DNA of 64,000 nucleotides from positions 434,001 to 498,000 of the forward strand of contig NZ_OY764902.1 in the NCBI RefSeq assembly GCF_963668665.1, read 5' to 3'. Positions 8,816-17,257 of the stretch are shown here, in pieces. How positions within the stretch are numbered: the stretch's first letter is position 1; each line of letters opens with the position of its first letter. The notes under the pieces are model-generated. The model was given only the letters and a program-made list of their open reading frames with translations, had not been told where the DNA came from and made no database searches. The DNA comes from an uncultured Anaeromusa sp. Lineage in GTDB: Bacteria; Bacillota; Negativicutes; Anaeromusales; Anaeromusaceae. Made by a program: the position numbers and the translations under genes.

Positions 8816-8858
8816 AAGGCGAAGGCGGCTTCGCAACGCGGGTGTCTAGTAGCAAGCA

Positions 8859-8888
8859 TTGACGGAGCGGTAAGAAATGGAGTAAGAT
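8859..8888 (+). promoter_or_regulatory. Promoter of the c-di-AMP riboswitch / 3D-domain gene
   Basis: TTGACG (8859-8864), an 18-bp spacer and TAAGAT (8883-8888). The predicted transcript start falls just in front of the riboswitch P1 stem. Confidence 0.5.
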
Positions 8889-8896
8889 AACAATGT

Positions 8897-9016
8897 ACTG
8901 CCGAATCCATCGTAATGGTACGGGGGAACCAACTTATGGGGTGAATCCGCCTAGGCGGAAGGGTATTTTCTCTCTCTTTTTCAACCCGAACCCGACAGCT
9001 AACCTCGGAGGCAGGA
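8897..9016 (+). ncRNA. c-di-AMP riboswitch (ydaO/yuaA class)
   Basis: The diagnostic conserved blocks appear in order: GCCGAATCC, GGTACGGGGGAACCA, GGGGTGAATCC, then CAACCCGAACCCGACAGC and TAACCTCGGAGGCA. TGCC (8899-8902) and GGCA (9010-9013) close the P1 stem. This class usually turns genes off when the second messenger c-di-AMP is abundant and is often placed before wall hydrolases, exactly as here. No T-run follows the aptamer before the coding start, so control may act through the ribosome site (AGAGAGG at 9024) instead of through termination. Confidence 0.93.
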
Positions 9017-9038
9017 GTTTAAAGAGAGGTGATTCAGA

Positions 9039-9644
9039 TTGAGGTTTTTAAAGCAAATTGTGTTTTTTGCGTTCTGCGGCTTCTTCTGCATGTTGTCGTC
9101 GGTATTTGCGGCAACGGCGGCGCCGCCTGTGGTGCGCCAAGAACACCAGGTTGTACAGCAGGGTATGCGCGGGGAAAATGTCATGCGAATACAGCATCTT
9201 TTAGCCAATCAGGGATTTTATGCTGCTGCTGTGGATGGCGTATTCGGTCCGCAAACTTGGCAGGCGGTTGCTGATTTTCAAAGCATGAGCGGCCTGGGAG
9301 TGACCGGAGTGGTTGATGCAGGGACGCTGAGCGCCCTTGAAAGGGCTCAAGACCAGCCGGGGCGTTTTGGTCGGTCTATGCATATGAAGGCTACAGCGTA
9401 TTCACGGTTCGACCCTGGCTGCGGCAGCTATACGGCTCGCGGTAATCTGCTGCACAAGGGCTTAGTGGCGGTAGATCCGCATGTAATTCCTTTGGGGACT
9501 AGACTGTATATTCCCGGATACGGCTTTGCCATAGCCGATGATACCGGCGGCGCCATTAAAGGCCATGTTATTGATTTGGCTTTTGACAGTCATCAAGAAG
9601 CTATCAATTTTGGCGTCAGACATATTACGGTGTACATTTTATAA
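9039..9644 (+). CDS. Secreted cell-wall enzyme: peptidoglycan-binding plus 3D domain
   Basis: Exported 201-residue protein. A signal peptide (about 1-24, ending VFA) precedes a PG_binding_1 repeat (GMRGENVMRIQHLL...VTGVVDAGTLSAL, about 43-103) and a C-terminal 3D domain (about 113-201) with the DDTGGAIKGHVIDL signature whose three aspartates name the fold. 3D proteins are relatives of lytic transglycosylases and resuscitation factors that cut or remodel peptidoglycan. The start is TTG 9039, 9 nt after AGAGAGG; later in-frame ATG codons would cut off the signal peptide. The c-di-AMP riboswitch upstream links it to wall and osmotic homeostasis. Confidence 0.92.
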   Translation: MRFLKQIVFFAFCGFFCMLSSVFAATAAPPVVRQEHQVVQQGMRGENVMRIQHLLANQGFYAAAVDGVFGPQTWQAVADFQSMSGLGVTGVVDAGTLSALERAQDQPGRFGRSMHMKATAYSRFDPGCGSYTARGNLLHKGLVAVDPHVIPLGTRLYIPGYGFAIADDTGGAIKGHVIDLAFDSHQEAINFGVRHITVYIL

Positions 9645-9656
9645 GAAGTACTTACT

Positions 9657-9681
9657 AAAGGCAGGCTTAGGCCTGCCTTTT
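9657..9681 (+). terminator. Intrinsic terminator after the 3D-domain gene
   Basis: AAAGGCAGGC and GCCTGCCTTTT pair around a four-base loop. Confidence 0.9.
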
Positions 9682-9727
9682 AGAATTTATACGTTTTGCC
9701 GTAAGGAAAGCGCTTGAGAGGTGTGCT

Positions 9728-10495
9728 ATGGAAAATAGGTTATTGGAAGAAGTATGTATTGTCGGACCGCGGCGTGAGCTGCAGGCGGTTGTACATTATC
9801 CGCAAGGCGTAGCCGCGCAAGAGGCTTCTTGGCTGGTAATGAGCCATGGCTTTCGCGGTTCTAAGGACGGACATGGCCGGGCTGTGGAATTGGCTGAGCA
9901 GGTGAGCGCCAGAGGCATGGGCGTAGTTCGCTTTGATTTTACGCCGTGTGAGTCTTTGGACAGGCAGGTAGAAGAACTTCTTTGCGTAACCGGGTGGATG
10001 CAGCGCCAAGGCTGGATGTCATTGGTTCTTTTAGGCCGCAGTATGGGCGGTTGTGCCTCTCTTATGGCAGCCAGCCAGCTGGGCAAGCGAGTGAAGGGGC
10101 TTTGCTTATGGGCGACTCCTAGTGATTTGCAGGCGACCTTTCAAAATGCTTTGAGCCTGGCAGTGTATAGGCAGTTGCAGCAAGGAAGCAGCGTGAATTT
10201 GCAGGACGAATGGGGCAACCTTCATTTGGAACCGGATTTTATTGGCGGCTTTGCAACGCTGAACTTGCCTGCAAAGTTGACGGCGTTGGGCTCATTGCCC
10301 TTGCTCGTTTTGCATGGAACAGAGGACGAATTGGCGCCGGCAGAGCAGGCGTGCGCTTATGCGGATGTTGCCAAGGGTCCCTGTAAACTAGTGGTTTTAG
10401 AAGGAGCGGATCATCGTTTTAGCGAGCATTTTAAGGAAAGCGCAGCGGCGGTAGTGGCCTGGCTGGGGTCATGGTATACAAAAATATCCAATTAA
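9728..10495 (+). CDS. Alpha/beta-hydrolase family serine hydrolase
   Basis: A 255-residue cytoplasmic alpha/beta hydrolase. The nucleophile elbow is GRSMGG (about 99-104), the acid is in LHGTEDELAP (about 197-206) and the catalytic histidine in GADHRFSEHF (about 231). MSHGFRGSKDGHG near residue 40 forms the oxyanion region. The family includes esterases, acyl-transferring enzymes and dienelactone hydrolase-like proteins, so the substrate is open. It stands alone: a terminator precedes it and 103 nt separate it from the acyl-CoA dehydrogenase. ATG 9728 follows GAGAGG. Confidence 0.85.
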   Translation: MENRLLEEVCIVGPRRELQAVVHYPQGVAAQEASWLVMSHGFRGSKDGHGRAVELAEQVSARGMGVVRFDFTPCESLDRQVEELLCVTGWMQRQGWMSLVLLGRSMGGCASLMAASQLGKRVKGLCLWATPSDLQATFQNALSLAVYRQLQQGSSVNLQDEWGNLHLEPDFIGGFATLNLPAKLTALGSLPLLVLHGTEDELAPAEQACAYADVAKGPCKLVVLEGADHRFSEHFKESAAAVVAWLGSWYTKISN

Positions 10496-10598
10496 TGTAT
10501 ACTGTAAGAAAAAAGATACTATTGCGGCAATTGCCGGAAGAGACAGTTGAATCTCTTGCTGAGGCGAGCGTCGTGCCGGGCAGGCAAGGAGGGTATTT

Positions 10599-11732
10599 AT
10601 GGATTTTCAATGGACCCAGGATCAAGTGGACTTGAAAAACATGACCCAAGAATTCATTGCAAAAGAAGTTGCGCCATACGCTGGAGAGATGGACGCCGCA
10701 GGCGGTATGCGTCCGGGCTTGCAGGAAAAATTTCATGAAATGGGCCTGTTGAACTTGATTGTTCCTGAAGAATACGGCGGTCCTGGACTTGACGCGATGA
10801 CAGTAGCGCTGCTGTACGAGGAAATCGGTAAAGGCTGCGCTGGCGTGGCTACCAGTATTGCTGCCAATGCATTGGCGGCGTATCCGGTCTTGCTGTTAGG
10901 GACTGATGCGCAAAAGAAGTTCTTTTTTGACAAATTGAACGAAGGAAAGCTGGCGGCATTTGCGCTGACAGAGCCCAATGCAGGTTCTGATGCGGGAGGC
11001 GTTGTTACGTCGGCTGTAAAGGACGGCAATGAATATGTCTTAAATGGCAATAAATGCTTTATTACCAATGCTTCCAGCGCTGAGATGTTTGTTGTTTTTG
11101 CTAATACGCGCAAAGCGGCTGGTATTCGCGGTTTGACAGCTTTCGTTTTAGAAAAAGGAACTCCAGGCTTTTCCGTAGGGAAAAAAGAAGAAAAAATGGG
11201 GATATGCGCGTCAGATACTTGCGAGTTGATTCTCGATGGCGTGCGAGTACCGGAAGAACAACGCATCGGTCGGGAAGGCGAAGGCTTTAAACTCGCTATG
11301 AAAACGCTGGATGCGGCCCGCCCTTTGGTGGGAGCCGTATCTGTAGGAATCTCACAGGCGGCCTTGGACTGCGCAGTGAAATACGCCAAAGAGCGCCAGC
11401 AGTTCAATAAGCCAGTGTCTTCTTTTCAACTGGTGCAGGCGATGGTGGCCGATATGGCTATGCAAATCGAGGCGGCGCGGCTATTAGTGCACAAGGCTTG
11501 CTGGCTCAAAGATCAGGGGATGCCTTACTCCAAGGAAGCGGCAATGGCCAAATGCTTTGCTTCTGATGTAGCTATGAAAGTGACCGTGGATGCCGTGCAG
11601 GTTATGGGCGGCTATGGCTACTCGAAAGAGTACCCGGCGGAAAAATATATGCGTGATGCGAAGATTATGCAGATCTATGAAGGGACCAACCAGATTCAGC
11701 GCTTAGTTATTGCCAATGCGGTTTTGTATTGA
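10599..11732 (+). CDS. Acyl-CoA dehydrogenase, short-chain (butyryl-CoA) type
   Basis: A 377-residue FAD enzyme oxidising an acyl-CoA to the trans-2-enoyl-CoA, or in anaerobes reducing crotonyl-CoA with an electron-transfer flavoprotein. Motifs are AFALTEPNAGSDAG (about 120-133), NGNKCFITNA, KYAKERQQFNKPVSSFQLVQ (about 255-274) and the catalytic base Glu in IYEGTNQIQR near the C-terminus, the position used in short- and medium-chain enzymes. AAGGAGG precedes ATG 10599. No etfAB or thiolase genes accompany it, so its pathway cannot be fixed here. A terminator follows directly. Confidence 0.93.
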   Translation: MDFQWTQDQVDLKNMTQEFIAKEVAPYAGEMDAAGGMRPGLQEKFHEMGLLNLIVPEEYGGPGLDAMTVALLYEEIGKGCAGVATSIAANALAAYPVLLLGTDAQKKFFFDKLNEGKLAAFALTEPNAGSDAGGVVTSAVKDGNEYVLNGNKCFITNASSAEMFVVFANTRKAAGIRGLTAFVLEKGTPGFSVGKKEEKMGICASDTCELILDGVRVPEEQRIGREGEGFKLAMKTLDAARPLVGAVSVGISQAALDCAVKYAKERQQFNKPVSSFQLVQAMVADMAMQIEAARLLVHKACWLKDQGMPYSKEAAMAKCFASDVAMKVTVDAVQVMGGYGYSKEYPAEKYMRDAKIMQIYEGTNQIQRLVIANAVLY

Positions 11733-11747
11733 CCCAATAGGCAGCAG

Positions 11748-11778
11748 AAAAGCTTCCGTTTTGACGGAGGCTTTTTTT
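11748..11778 (+). terminator. Intrinsic terminator after the acyl-CoA dehydrogenase
   Basis: AAAAGCTTCCGT and ACGGAGGCTTTTTTT pair around a short T-rich loop. Confidence 0.9.
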
Positions 11779-11790
11779 ATTTACTAAAAA

Positions 11791-11833
11791 TTAACAATTT
11801 CATAGCGTGAACTTTACATAGAATTTTTATACT
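11791..11833 (+). promoter_or_regulatory. Possible Pho-box promoter of the alkaline phosphatase
   Basis: TATACT at 11828-11833 makes a reasonable -10 element, but no good -35 lies 17 bp before it. Instead TTAACA (11791-11796) and TTTACA (11813-11818) sit 22 bp apart, twice the 11-bp period of PhoP half-sites in Bacillus. An activator-dependent promoter is plausible but weakly supported. Confidence 0.3.
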
Positions 11834-11871
11834 AGAGGAGGTAGAAAAAATACATAGTAGGAGGAGATTGT

Positions 11872-13350
11872 GTGAATAAGAAAAAATGGCTGATGCCCTG
11901 TGCTGCGCTGGCGGTGATGGTGGCGATTTTGGTGGCATTAGCTATGCCGCAGACTAACGCAGTGGCTGACGCGGCCAATGACCAGGCTTACTATGGGAAA
12001 AAAGCGAAATACGTATTTTACTTTATTGGCGACGGTATGGCATTGAGCCAGATTAACTCTACGGAAATCTTCAAAGGGACTCAGAATGGCAACGGACCTA
12101 TGGGCAGGCAGCCTATGAATTTTACCGCCTTTTCTCATCAGGGCGTGCAGCGGACGCAGTCGGCGGATACATTCATTACGGAATCAGCTGCCGCAGGAAC
12201 GGCACTGGCGACTGGCAACAAAACCAATAATGACATTTTGGGCATGGATCCTACAAAGAGTGTGAAGTTTAAAACCATGGCGGAAATGGCCAAGGAAAAA
12301 GGCATGAGAGTAGGCATTGTCTCCAGTGTGTCCTTGGACCATGCAACTCCAGGCGCTTTTTATGCGCATCAACCGACTCGCAAAAACTATTATGAAATTG
12401 GTCAGGAAATGATTAACAGCAATTTTGATTATTTTGCCGGCGGCGGTCTGTTGGCGCCTACAGGCAAGAAAAAAGACCAGCCTAATTTGCTGGATATTGC
12501 CAAACAAAAAGGCTATCAAGTAGCTCTTTCGATCGAAGAAATCCAGAAGATTGGCCGCGGCAGCGGCAAAACGATTGCCATTGCTCCAAACCTGGCGGCG
12601 GAAGAAGCCATGTCCTATGAAATTGACCGTGGCGAAAAAGTGTCTTTAGCTGAGTTTACCCGCAAAGGCATTGAGGTGCTGGATAATCAGAACGGCTTTT
12701 TCATGATGGTGGAAGGCGGCAAGGTCGATTGGGCTTGCCATGCTAATGATGCGGCGACAACTGTAAAGGATGTCATGGCATTTGAAGAAGCCATTGCAGA
12801 AGCGCTGAAGTTCTATGCCAAACATCCGGATGAAACATTGATTGTCGTTACTGGCGACCATGAGACCGGCGGCATGACCATTGGCTTTGCCGGTACTGGT
12901 TACAAGACGTTCTTCAGTAAATTGGGCGGACAGACCTTGTCTTATGAAGAATTTGACAAACAGATCAAAACCTACCGCGATCAAGTAGGCGATTCTAATG
13001 CCAATTTGGATGACTGGCTGCCTGCGTTGGCCAACCAATTTGGCATGAACGAATTGACTGCCTACGAGAAAAATCGTTTGGCTCAAGCGTTGGCTTTCAG
13101 CATGATCGATCCCAAAAAACGTCCTGCTGACGAAGAAACTACCTTGGCATACGGACCCTACGAGCCCTTCTCTGTAACGGTGACTCATCTGTTGAATCAG
13201 CGCGCGGGGATTGGCTGGACCACCTATGCTCATACTGGCGTGGCTGTGCCTGTGTATGCCCAAGGAACCGGCAGCGCCGTTTTTGACGGGTATTATGATA
13301 ATACAGATGTGGCGAAAAAAATGATGAATATTATGGGTGTTTCTAAATAA
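11872..13350 (+). CDS. Secreted alkaline phosphatase
   Basis: A 492-residue metal-dependent phosphomonoesterase acting outside the cytoplasmic membrane. A signal peptide (about 1-30: KKK, hydrophobic core, cleavage near TNAVADA) precedes the catalytic domain. Motifs are FIGDGM (metal ligand Asp, about 52), the nucleophile serine in TESAAAGTA (about 105-113), EGGKVDWACHANDA (about 281-294) and VVTGDHETGGM (about 325-335). The start is GTG 11872 after AGGAGGAG. Its stop overlaps the start of the next gene by one base, so the YibE/F membrane protein is co-transcribed. Phosphate control is suggested by TTAACA-like repeats upstream. Confidence 0.93.
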   Translation: MNKKKWLMPCAALAVMVAILVALAMPQTNAVADAANDQAYYGKKAKYVFYFIGDGMALSQINSTEIFKGTQNGNGPMGRQPMNFTAFSHQGVQRTQSADTFITESAAAGTALATGNKTNNDILGMDPTKSVKFKTMAEMAKEKGMRVGIVSSVSLDHATPGAFYAHQPTRKNYYEIGQEMINSNFDYFAGGGLLAPTGKKKDQPNLLDIAKQKGYQVALSIEEIQKIGRGSGKTIAIAPNLAAEEAMSYEIDRGEKVSLAEFTRKGIEVLDNQNGFFMMVEGGKVDWACHANDAATTVKDVMAFEEAIAEALKFYAKHPDETLIVVTGDHETGGMTIGFAGTGYKTFFSKLGGQTLSYEEFDKQIKTYRDQVGDSNANLDDWLPALANQFGMNELTAYEKNRLAQALAFSMIDPKKRPADEETTLAYGPYEPFSVTVTHLLNQRAGIGWTTYAHTGVAVPVYAQGTGSAVFDGYYDNTDVAKKMMNIMGVSK

Positions 13351-14489
13351 TGAAACGGGATCGCATGGTTGTTTTCGTTATTTTATTACTGTCCCTCGGT
13401 TTATACTGTCTGCCAAGTCAGTTTACGCCGGACGATGACGGCTATATACGGGCCAAGGGCGCCGTACTCTCCGTTGATAATGAACACGTATACGCCCGAG
13501 GCGTAGTTCGTACAGGCGTGCAGGAGGTTGTGCTGCAAATTGCTGACGGTCCGTATGAAGGCAAGATCATTACTTGCAGTAATACGCTGTTGGGAAAGCT
13601 GGAAATGGATAAGATATTTGCTCCTGGCGATACGGCTCTGGTGGCTGTGAAGGGGACGGCAGGCGAAATTCAGGTCGCCAACGTGGTGGATCATTACCGC
13701 CTGTATGCAGAAGGGTTGCTCTTTTTCCTCTTTGCCGCGCTTTTATGCTGGTATGCCCGCTGGACAGGACTGAAAGCTCTTCTTTCATTTGTATTTACCG
13801 TTTTAGCTTTGTGGAAAGTGCTGTGGCCGCTGTTCTTGCTTGGTTGGGACCCAGTATTTGTATCCATCTTGGTTGTAGCGGCTATTGTCGGTACGGTTAC
13901 GCTATTGGTTATCGGCTTTAACCGTATTGCCTTAGCGGCTTTTTGCGGCACCTTAGGGGGAGCGTTGGGGGCTGTAGTGCTGGCTTTTTTATTCGGACAG
14001 CTTTTTCGCGTTCACGGCGCGGTTTTGCCTTATGCCGAGACCTTGCTGCATCTGGGATATGCCCAGCTAGACCTGACCAGAATGTTTCTGGCGGGGATTA
14101 TGCTGGCTTCTTCCGGGGCAATGATGGATGTGGCTGTTGATATTGCCGTAGCTGTTGGTGAATTGAAATGTAAGCGGCCGGACTTGAAGCGCGGGGAGGC
14201 TATTGCCTCTGGCATGCATATCGGGCGGGCTGTAGTCGGCACGATGACCACAACGCTGCTTTTGGCTTACAGCGGTTCTTTTATGGCGTTGATGATGGTC
14301 TTTATCGCCCAAGGGACGCCGGTGGTTAATATTTTAAACTTGACCTACGTGGCGGCGGAAATACTGCACACGTTAACAGGCAGTATCGGTGTGGTGCTGG
14401 TCGCTCCGTGTACGGCCTTGTTGGCGGGCGTTCTCCTTGTAGAACCTTCGTCTGTGATGGCGTGCGAATTATCAACAAAAAAGCCTTGA
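13350..14489 (+). CDS. YibE/F family multi-span membrane protein
   Basis: A 379-residue integral membrane protein of the YibE/F family, whose function is unknown. An N-terminal anchor (about 8-22) is followed by a soluble beta-rich segment (about 30-120) and then about seven hydrophobic spans. The conserved middle motif is seen as GIMLASSGAMMDVAVDIA (about 249-266), with SGMHIGRAVVGTMTTTLLLAY (about 289-309) after it. It starts one base inside the alkaline phosphatase stop codon, a tight coupling that suggests a shared job in phosphate or envelope physiology, though this is inference. Its stop codon overlaps the -35 element of the tRNA-Val promoter. Confidence 0.85.
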   Translation: MKRDRMVVFVILLLSLGLYCLPSQFTPDDDGYIRAKGAVLSVDNEHVYARGVVRTGVQEVVLQIADGPYEGKIITCSNTLLGKLEMDKIFAPGDTALVAVKGTAGEIQVANVVDHYRLYAEGLLFFLFAALLCWYARWTGLKALLSFVFTVLALWKVLWPLFLLGWDPVFVSILVVAAIVGTVTLLVIGFNRIALAAFCGTLGGALGAVVLAFLFGQLFRVHGAVLPYAETLLHLGYAQLDLTRMFLAGIMLASSGAMMDVAVDIAVAVGELKCKRPDLKRGEAIASGMHIGRAVVGTMTTTLLLAYSGSFMALMMVFIAQGTPVVNILNLTYVAAEILHTLTGSIGVVLVAPCTALLAGVLLVEPSSVMACELSTKKP

Positions 14490-14515
14490 CTTTTAAGGGC
14501 TGCACGTATTATAAT
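14486..14515 (+). promoter_or_regulatory. Promoter of tRNA-Val
   Basis: TTGACT (14486-14491), an 18-bp spacer and TATAAT (14510-14515), placed 13 bases before the mature tRNA end. The -35 element lies on the stop codon of the YibE/F gene. Confidence 0.8.
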
Positions 14516-14528
14516 TACCACTGTCCTA

Positions 14529-14605
14529 GGGGTTATAGCTCAGTTGGTTAGAGCGCATGCTTGACATGCATGAGGTCAGCGGTTCGAGCCCGTTTAACCC
14601 CACCA
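14529..14605 (+). tRNA. tRNA-Val(GAC)
   Basis: A 77-nt cloverleaf with encoded CCA. The acceptor stem is GGGGTTA/TAACCCC, the D arm is GCTC...GAGC, the anticodon arm CATGC-TTGACAT-GCATG gives anticodon GAC, and the T arm is AGCGG-TTCGAGC-CCGTT with one G-U pair. The discriminator is A. It is a single-gene unit with its own promoter and terminator. Confidence 0.97.
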
Positions 14606-14616
14606 ATTAACAAAGT

Positions 14617-14644
14617 AAGCTCCCGTGTACGGGAGCTTTTTTTT
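14617..14644 (+). terminator. Intrinsic terminator after tRNA-Val
   Basis: AAGCTCCCGT and ACGGGAGCTT pair, followed by a run of eight T. Confidence 0.92.
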
Positions 14645-14719
14645 GTCGTGGCAGGGAAAACGACAGTGCATAGGGAATTCATAAAAGATAAGAAACAATA
14701 TTCCAGGGGGCGAACGGAT

Positions 14720-15139
14720 ATGATGAAAATTACGAGGGTGGACGCAACGTTTTGTACTGATAAACTGCAAGAATCTAAAGAATTTTATATGAACTATTTT
14801 GATTTTGAATTAGTGTATGAAAGCGATTGGTATTTGGAAATGATGGTTCCAGGCATGCCGACCAGCGGCTTGAGCTTTACCTTGCCGCGCCGAGATGAAG
14901 GAGAATTCTTTTGCGGCACAGGTACAATTCTTTCATTTGAAGTGCCGGATGTGCAGGGGGAGTATCAGCGCTTAAAAGAGGCTGGCTTGTCCCTTGTGCA
15001 ATCGCTGCAAGATAAGCCTTGGGGAGAGCGCAGTTTTGTCGTGGATGATCCAAATGGAATTCATCTTTATATTTATGAAACTATTCCAGCTACGCCGGAG
15101 TATCAAAAAATCTATGATTCCTTTCGACAGGCTCGGTGA
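14720..15139 (+). CDS. VOC superfamily (glyoxalase/bleomycin-resistance fold) protein
   Basis: A 139-residue single-copy VOC protein. The two beta-alpha-beta-beta-beta halves can be followed: VDATFCTDKLQESKEFYMNYFDFEL in the first, and ILSFEVPDVQGEYQRLKEAGL with FVVDDPNGIHLYIYE in the second. The terminal Glu is a usual metal ligand. VOC members include lyases, dioxygenases and antibiotic-binding proteins, so no reaction is assigned. ATG 14720 (or the adjacent 14723) follows AGGGGGCGAACGG; an in-frame codon inside the tRNA gene is not the start. It is a single-gene unit bounded by terminators. Confidence 0.8.
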   Translation: MMKITRVDATFCTDKLQESKEFYMNYFDFELVYESDWYLEMMVPGMPTSGLSFTLPRRDEGEFFCGTGTILSFEVPDVQGEYQRLKEAGLSLVQSLQDKPWGERSFVVDDPNGIHLYIYETIPATPEYQKIYDSFRQAR

Positions 15140-15244
15140 GGCGCAAAGCATTATCCGCGGTTTGATTTTGAGGAGGCAGCGGCGCCAGGCGGAGCGGCTA
15201 TCTTGGTGTGCAGCGCCTGGGTGTTGTTAGAAAAGGCTTGAGAT

Positions 15245-15276
15245 AAAGACCATGAAGCGTTGCGTTCATGGTCTTT
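15245..15276 (+). terminator. Intrinsic terminator after the VOC gene
   Basis: AAAGACCATGAA and TTCATGGTCTTTT are perfect arms around GCGTTGCG. The roughly 100 nt between the VOC stop and this hairpin hold no recognisable gene. Confidence 0.88.
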
Positions 15277-15294
15277 TCAATGGCTTTTCGGCAC

Positions 15295-15323
15295 TTGAAA
15301 GGATGCTTGGAACACGGTATTAT
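15295..15323 (+). promoter_or_regulatory. Promoter of the DUF512-cobA-der operon
   Basis: TTGAAA (15295-15300), 17 bp, TATTAT (15318-15323), about 53 nt ahead of the first start codon. Confidence 0.7.
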
Positions 15324-15376
15324 TAATAAATATGTGTTGCACGATAAAGCGCAGCAATAAGGAGAGGTGAAAGGCT

Positions 15377-16684
15377 TTGGGACAGCGCAGGGCCATCATT
15401 TCCTCGATTCAGCCCGGCAGCATTGCCGAAGAAATTGGCCTGCAGCCAGGTCATGAAATTCTTTTGGTGAACGGCCAGGCGATGGAGGATGTTATCGATT
15501 GGAGTTTTGCCGTGGCCGACGAAGAAGTTGTGCTGACGGTGCGGACAGAAGACGGCGATGAAGTCGTAGAGATTGAAAAAGAATACAATGAAGAACTGGG
15601 AATTGAGTTTGATGAAGCTGTTTTTGACGGCATTCGGCGTTGCGGCAATCGCTGCATTTTTTGCTTTGTTGACCAAATGCCGTCGGGAATGCGTCAAAGC
15701 CTGTATGTAAAAGACGATGATTACCGGATGTCTTTTTTGTATGGTAATTTTATCACCCTGACCAATGTGCGTCAGGCTGACTGGGAGCGTATTTTCCGCC
15801 TGCATTTGTCTCCTCTTTATATTTCCGTGCATGCTACTGACGGCGCCGTGCGCGCCGCTATGTTGAATCAGCCTAAAGCGGCTGAAATTTTACCGCAGCT
15901 GCAGCGGCTGGCGGAGGCCGGCATTGAAATGCATACACAGGTGGTTTTGTGTCCCGGATACAACGATGGAGAGGTTCTGCAAAAAACGATTGCTGATTTA
16001 TATGCTTTGCATCCAGCCGTGCAATCTCTGGCTATTGTACCGGTAGGGTTGACGCAGCATCGTCAGGGCTGTGCGGAGCTGCGCGGCTTTACGCCGGAAG
16101 AGGCAGGAAGGATTATTGATGAGATCGCTCGTTGTCAAGAGCGTTTCCTCCAGGAGGCGCAAACACGGTTTGTCTTTCTGGGAGATGAGTTCTATTTGGC
16201 GGCAGGTCGGTCTTGGCCGACAGAAGAGGCCTATGAAGGGTTTCCGCAATTGGAAAACGGCGTCGGCATGGTGCGCGATTTCTTAACGGACTGGGCGCGG
16301 CAGCTGCAGGATGTGCAAACTACGCAGCCTGCGGCAGAGACTGCCTGGATTGTAGCGGGAACATCGGCGGCTAAGGTGCTGGCGCCGTTGCTGGCAGGAC
16401 CTTTATGGCAGCATGTGCGCATAATAGAGGTAGCAAATGAGTTTTTCGGCCCAGCCATTACGGTGACAGGCCTTTTGACTGGCGGCGATATTTTAAAAGC
16501 GCTGCAACGCGAAGACGCGCGACCGCAGCGCTTGATTCTGCCGGGAGTGGCTCTGCGCAAGGGCGAGGAGATATTCCTCGACGATATGACGCTGGACCAG
16601 GTGAGCGAACAAGCCGGCTGCGATGTGCGTATTGCTCATGGAGCGGAAGATCTGTTTGACTTGTTGAGGGGGCGGAACCTTTGA
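15377..16684 (+). CDS. Radical-SAM protein with PDZ and DUF512 domains
   Basis: A 435-residue protein of a family regularly found next to der in Bacillota; the function is unknown. A PDZ-like segment (about 5-70: SIQPGSIAEEIGLQPGHEILLVNG) is followed by a radical-SAM-like cluster motif C-GNR-C-IF-C (about 91-98, then FVDQMP) and a C-terminal DUF512 region (about 235-435). The start is TTG 15377 after AAGGAGAGGTGA. cobA overlaps its end by 4 nt, so the genes are translationally coupled. Roles proposed elsewhere for relatives concern ribosome or tRNA biology; nothing here decides that. Confidence 0.85.
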   Translation: MGQRRAIISSIQPGSIAEEIGLQPGHEILLVNGQAMEDVIDWSFAVADEEVVLTVRTEDGDEVVEIEKEYNEELGIEFDEAVFDGIRRCGNRCIFCFVDQMPSGMRQSLYVKDDDYRMSFLYGNFITLTNVRQADWERIFRLHLSPLYISVHATDGAVRAAMLNQPKAAEILPQLQRLAEAGIEMHTQVVLCPGYNDGEVLQKTIADLYALHPAVQSLAIVPVGLTQHRQGCAELRGFTPEEAGRIIDEIARCQERFLQEAQTRFVFLGDEFYLAAGRSWPTEEAYEGFPQLENGVGMVRDFLTDWARQLQDVQTTQPAAETAWIVAGTSAAKVLAPLLAGPLWQHVRIIEVANEFFGPAITVTGLLTGGDILKALQREDARPQRLILPGVALRKGEEIFLDDMTLDQVSEQAGCDVRIAHGAEDLFDLLRGRNL

Positions 16685-17217
16685 AGCGCTTGGGCTTGAT
16701 TCAGGTGTATACCGGCGATGGCAAAGGGAAGACGACAGCGGCTTTGGGTTTGGCCCTAAGGGCCTGGGGAAAAGGCTGGAAGATTGCGATTGTGCAATTC
16801 ATGAAGGATGACCCGGGGTATGGCGAGGTAAAGGCGCTCCAAGAGTTAGACGGGATTGACTTGTTTCCTGCAGGGAGAAATGATTTTGTCAATTTGGACC
16901 AACCCGAGGAAATCGATTGCCGTCTGGCGCGGCAAGGTTGGGAATTGGTCCAGTCCTTTTTAGCAGAAGGCGTCTATGATATGGTTATCTTGGATGAAAT
17001 CAATATCGCCATTGCTTGCGGCTTGCTGGCGGAAGCGGAAGTTGTCGCCGCTTTGCGGCAGCACAAGAAGCGGCCGCAGCCGCGCGCGGAAATTGTGATG
17101 ACCGGACGCTACGCTACGCCAGGCGTATTGGCGGAGGCGGACTTGATTACGGAGATGAAGGAACTGCGTCATCCTTTTGCGCAAGGAATTGAAATGCGCG
17201 AAGGAATTGACCATTGA
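16681..17217 (+). CDS. cobA: Corrinoid (cob(I)alamin) adenosyltransferase, CobA/BtuR type
   Basis: Transfers the adenosyl group of ATP to cob(I)alamin or its precursors, giving coenzyme B12. A P-loop of the CobA kind, [14 protein letters not shown] (about 10-23), is followed by [11 protein letters not shown] and by the Walker-B-like [11 protein letters not shown] (about 99-109) and the family motif VMTGRYA. The length of 178 residues is usual. The start is TTG 16681, overlapping the preceding gene by 4 nt. It implies use of B12 enzymes, common in anaerobes with methyltransferases or mutases, but no such enzyme is in the window. Confidence 0.93.
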   Translation: MKRLGLIQVYTGDGKGKTTAALGLALRAWGKGWKIAIVQFMKDDPGYGEVKALQELDGIDLFPAGRNDFVNLDQPEEIDCRLARQGWELVQSFLAEGVYDMVILDEINIAIACGLLAEAEVVAALRQHKKRPQPRAEIVMTGRYATPGVLAEADLITEMKELRHPFAQGIEMREGIDH

Positions 17218-17257
17218 GCCGGACTGCAGGGTTGCGGCGGAAAGAAGGTGCGAGACA

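Noticed and set aside
10472..10503. Twin GTATAC palindromes ahead of the acyl-CoA dehydrogenase as an operator
   Set aside because: One copy lies within the end of the hydrolase coding sequence and six-base palindromes are common in AT-rich DNA; support is too thin.
14561..14719. N-terminal extension of the VOC protein
   Set aside because: It would start inside tRNA-Val and cross a terminator; the ribosome site and fold begin at 14720.
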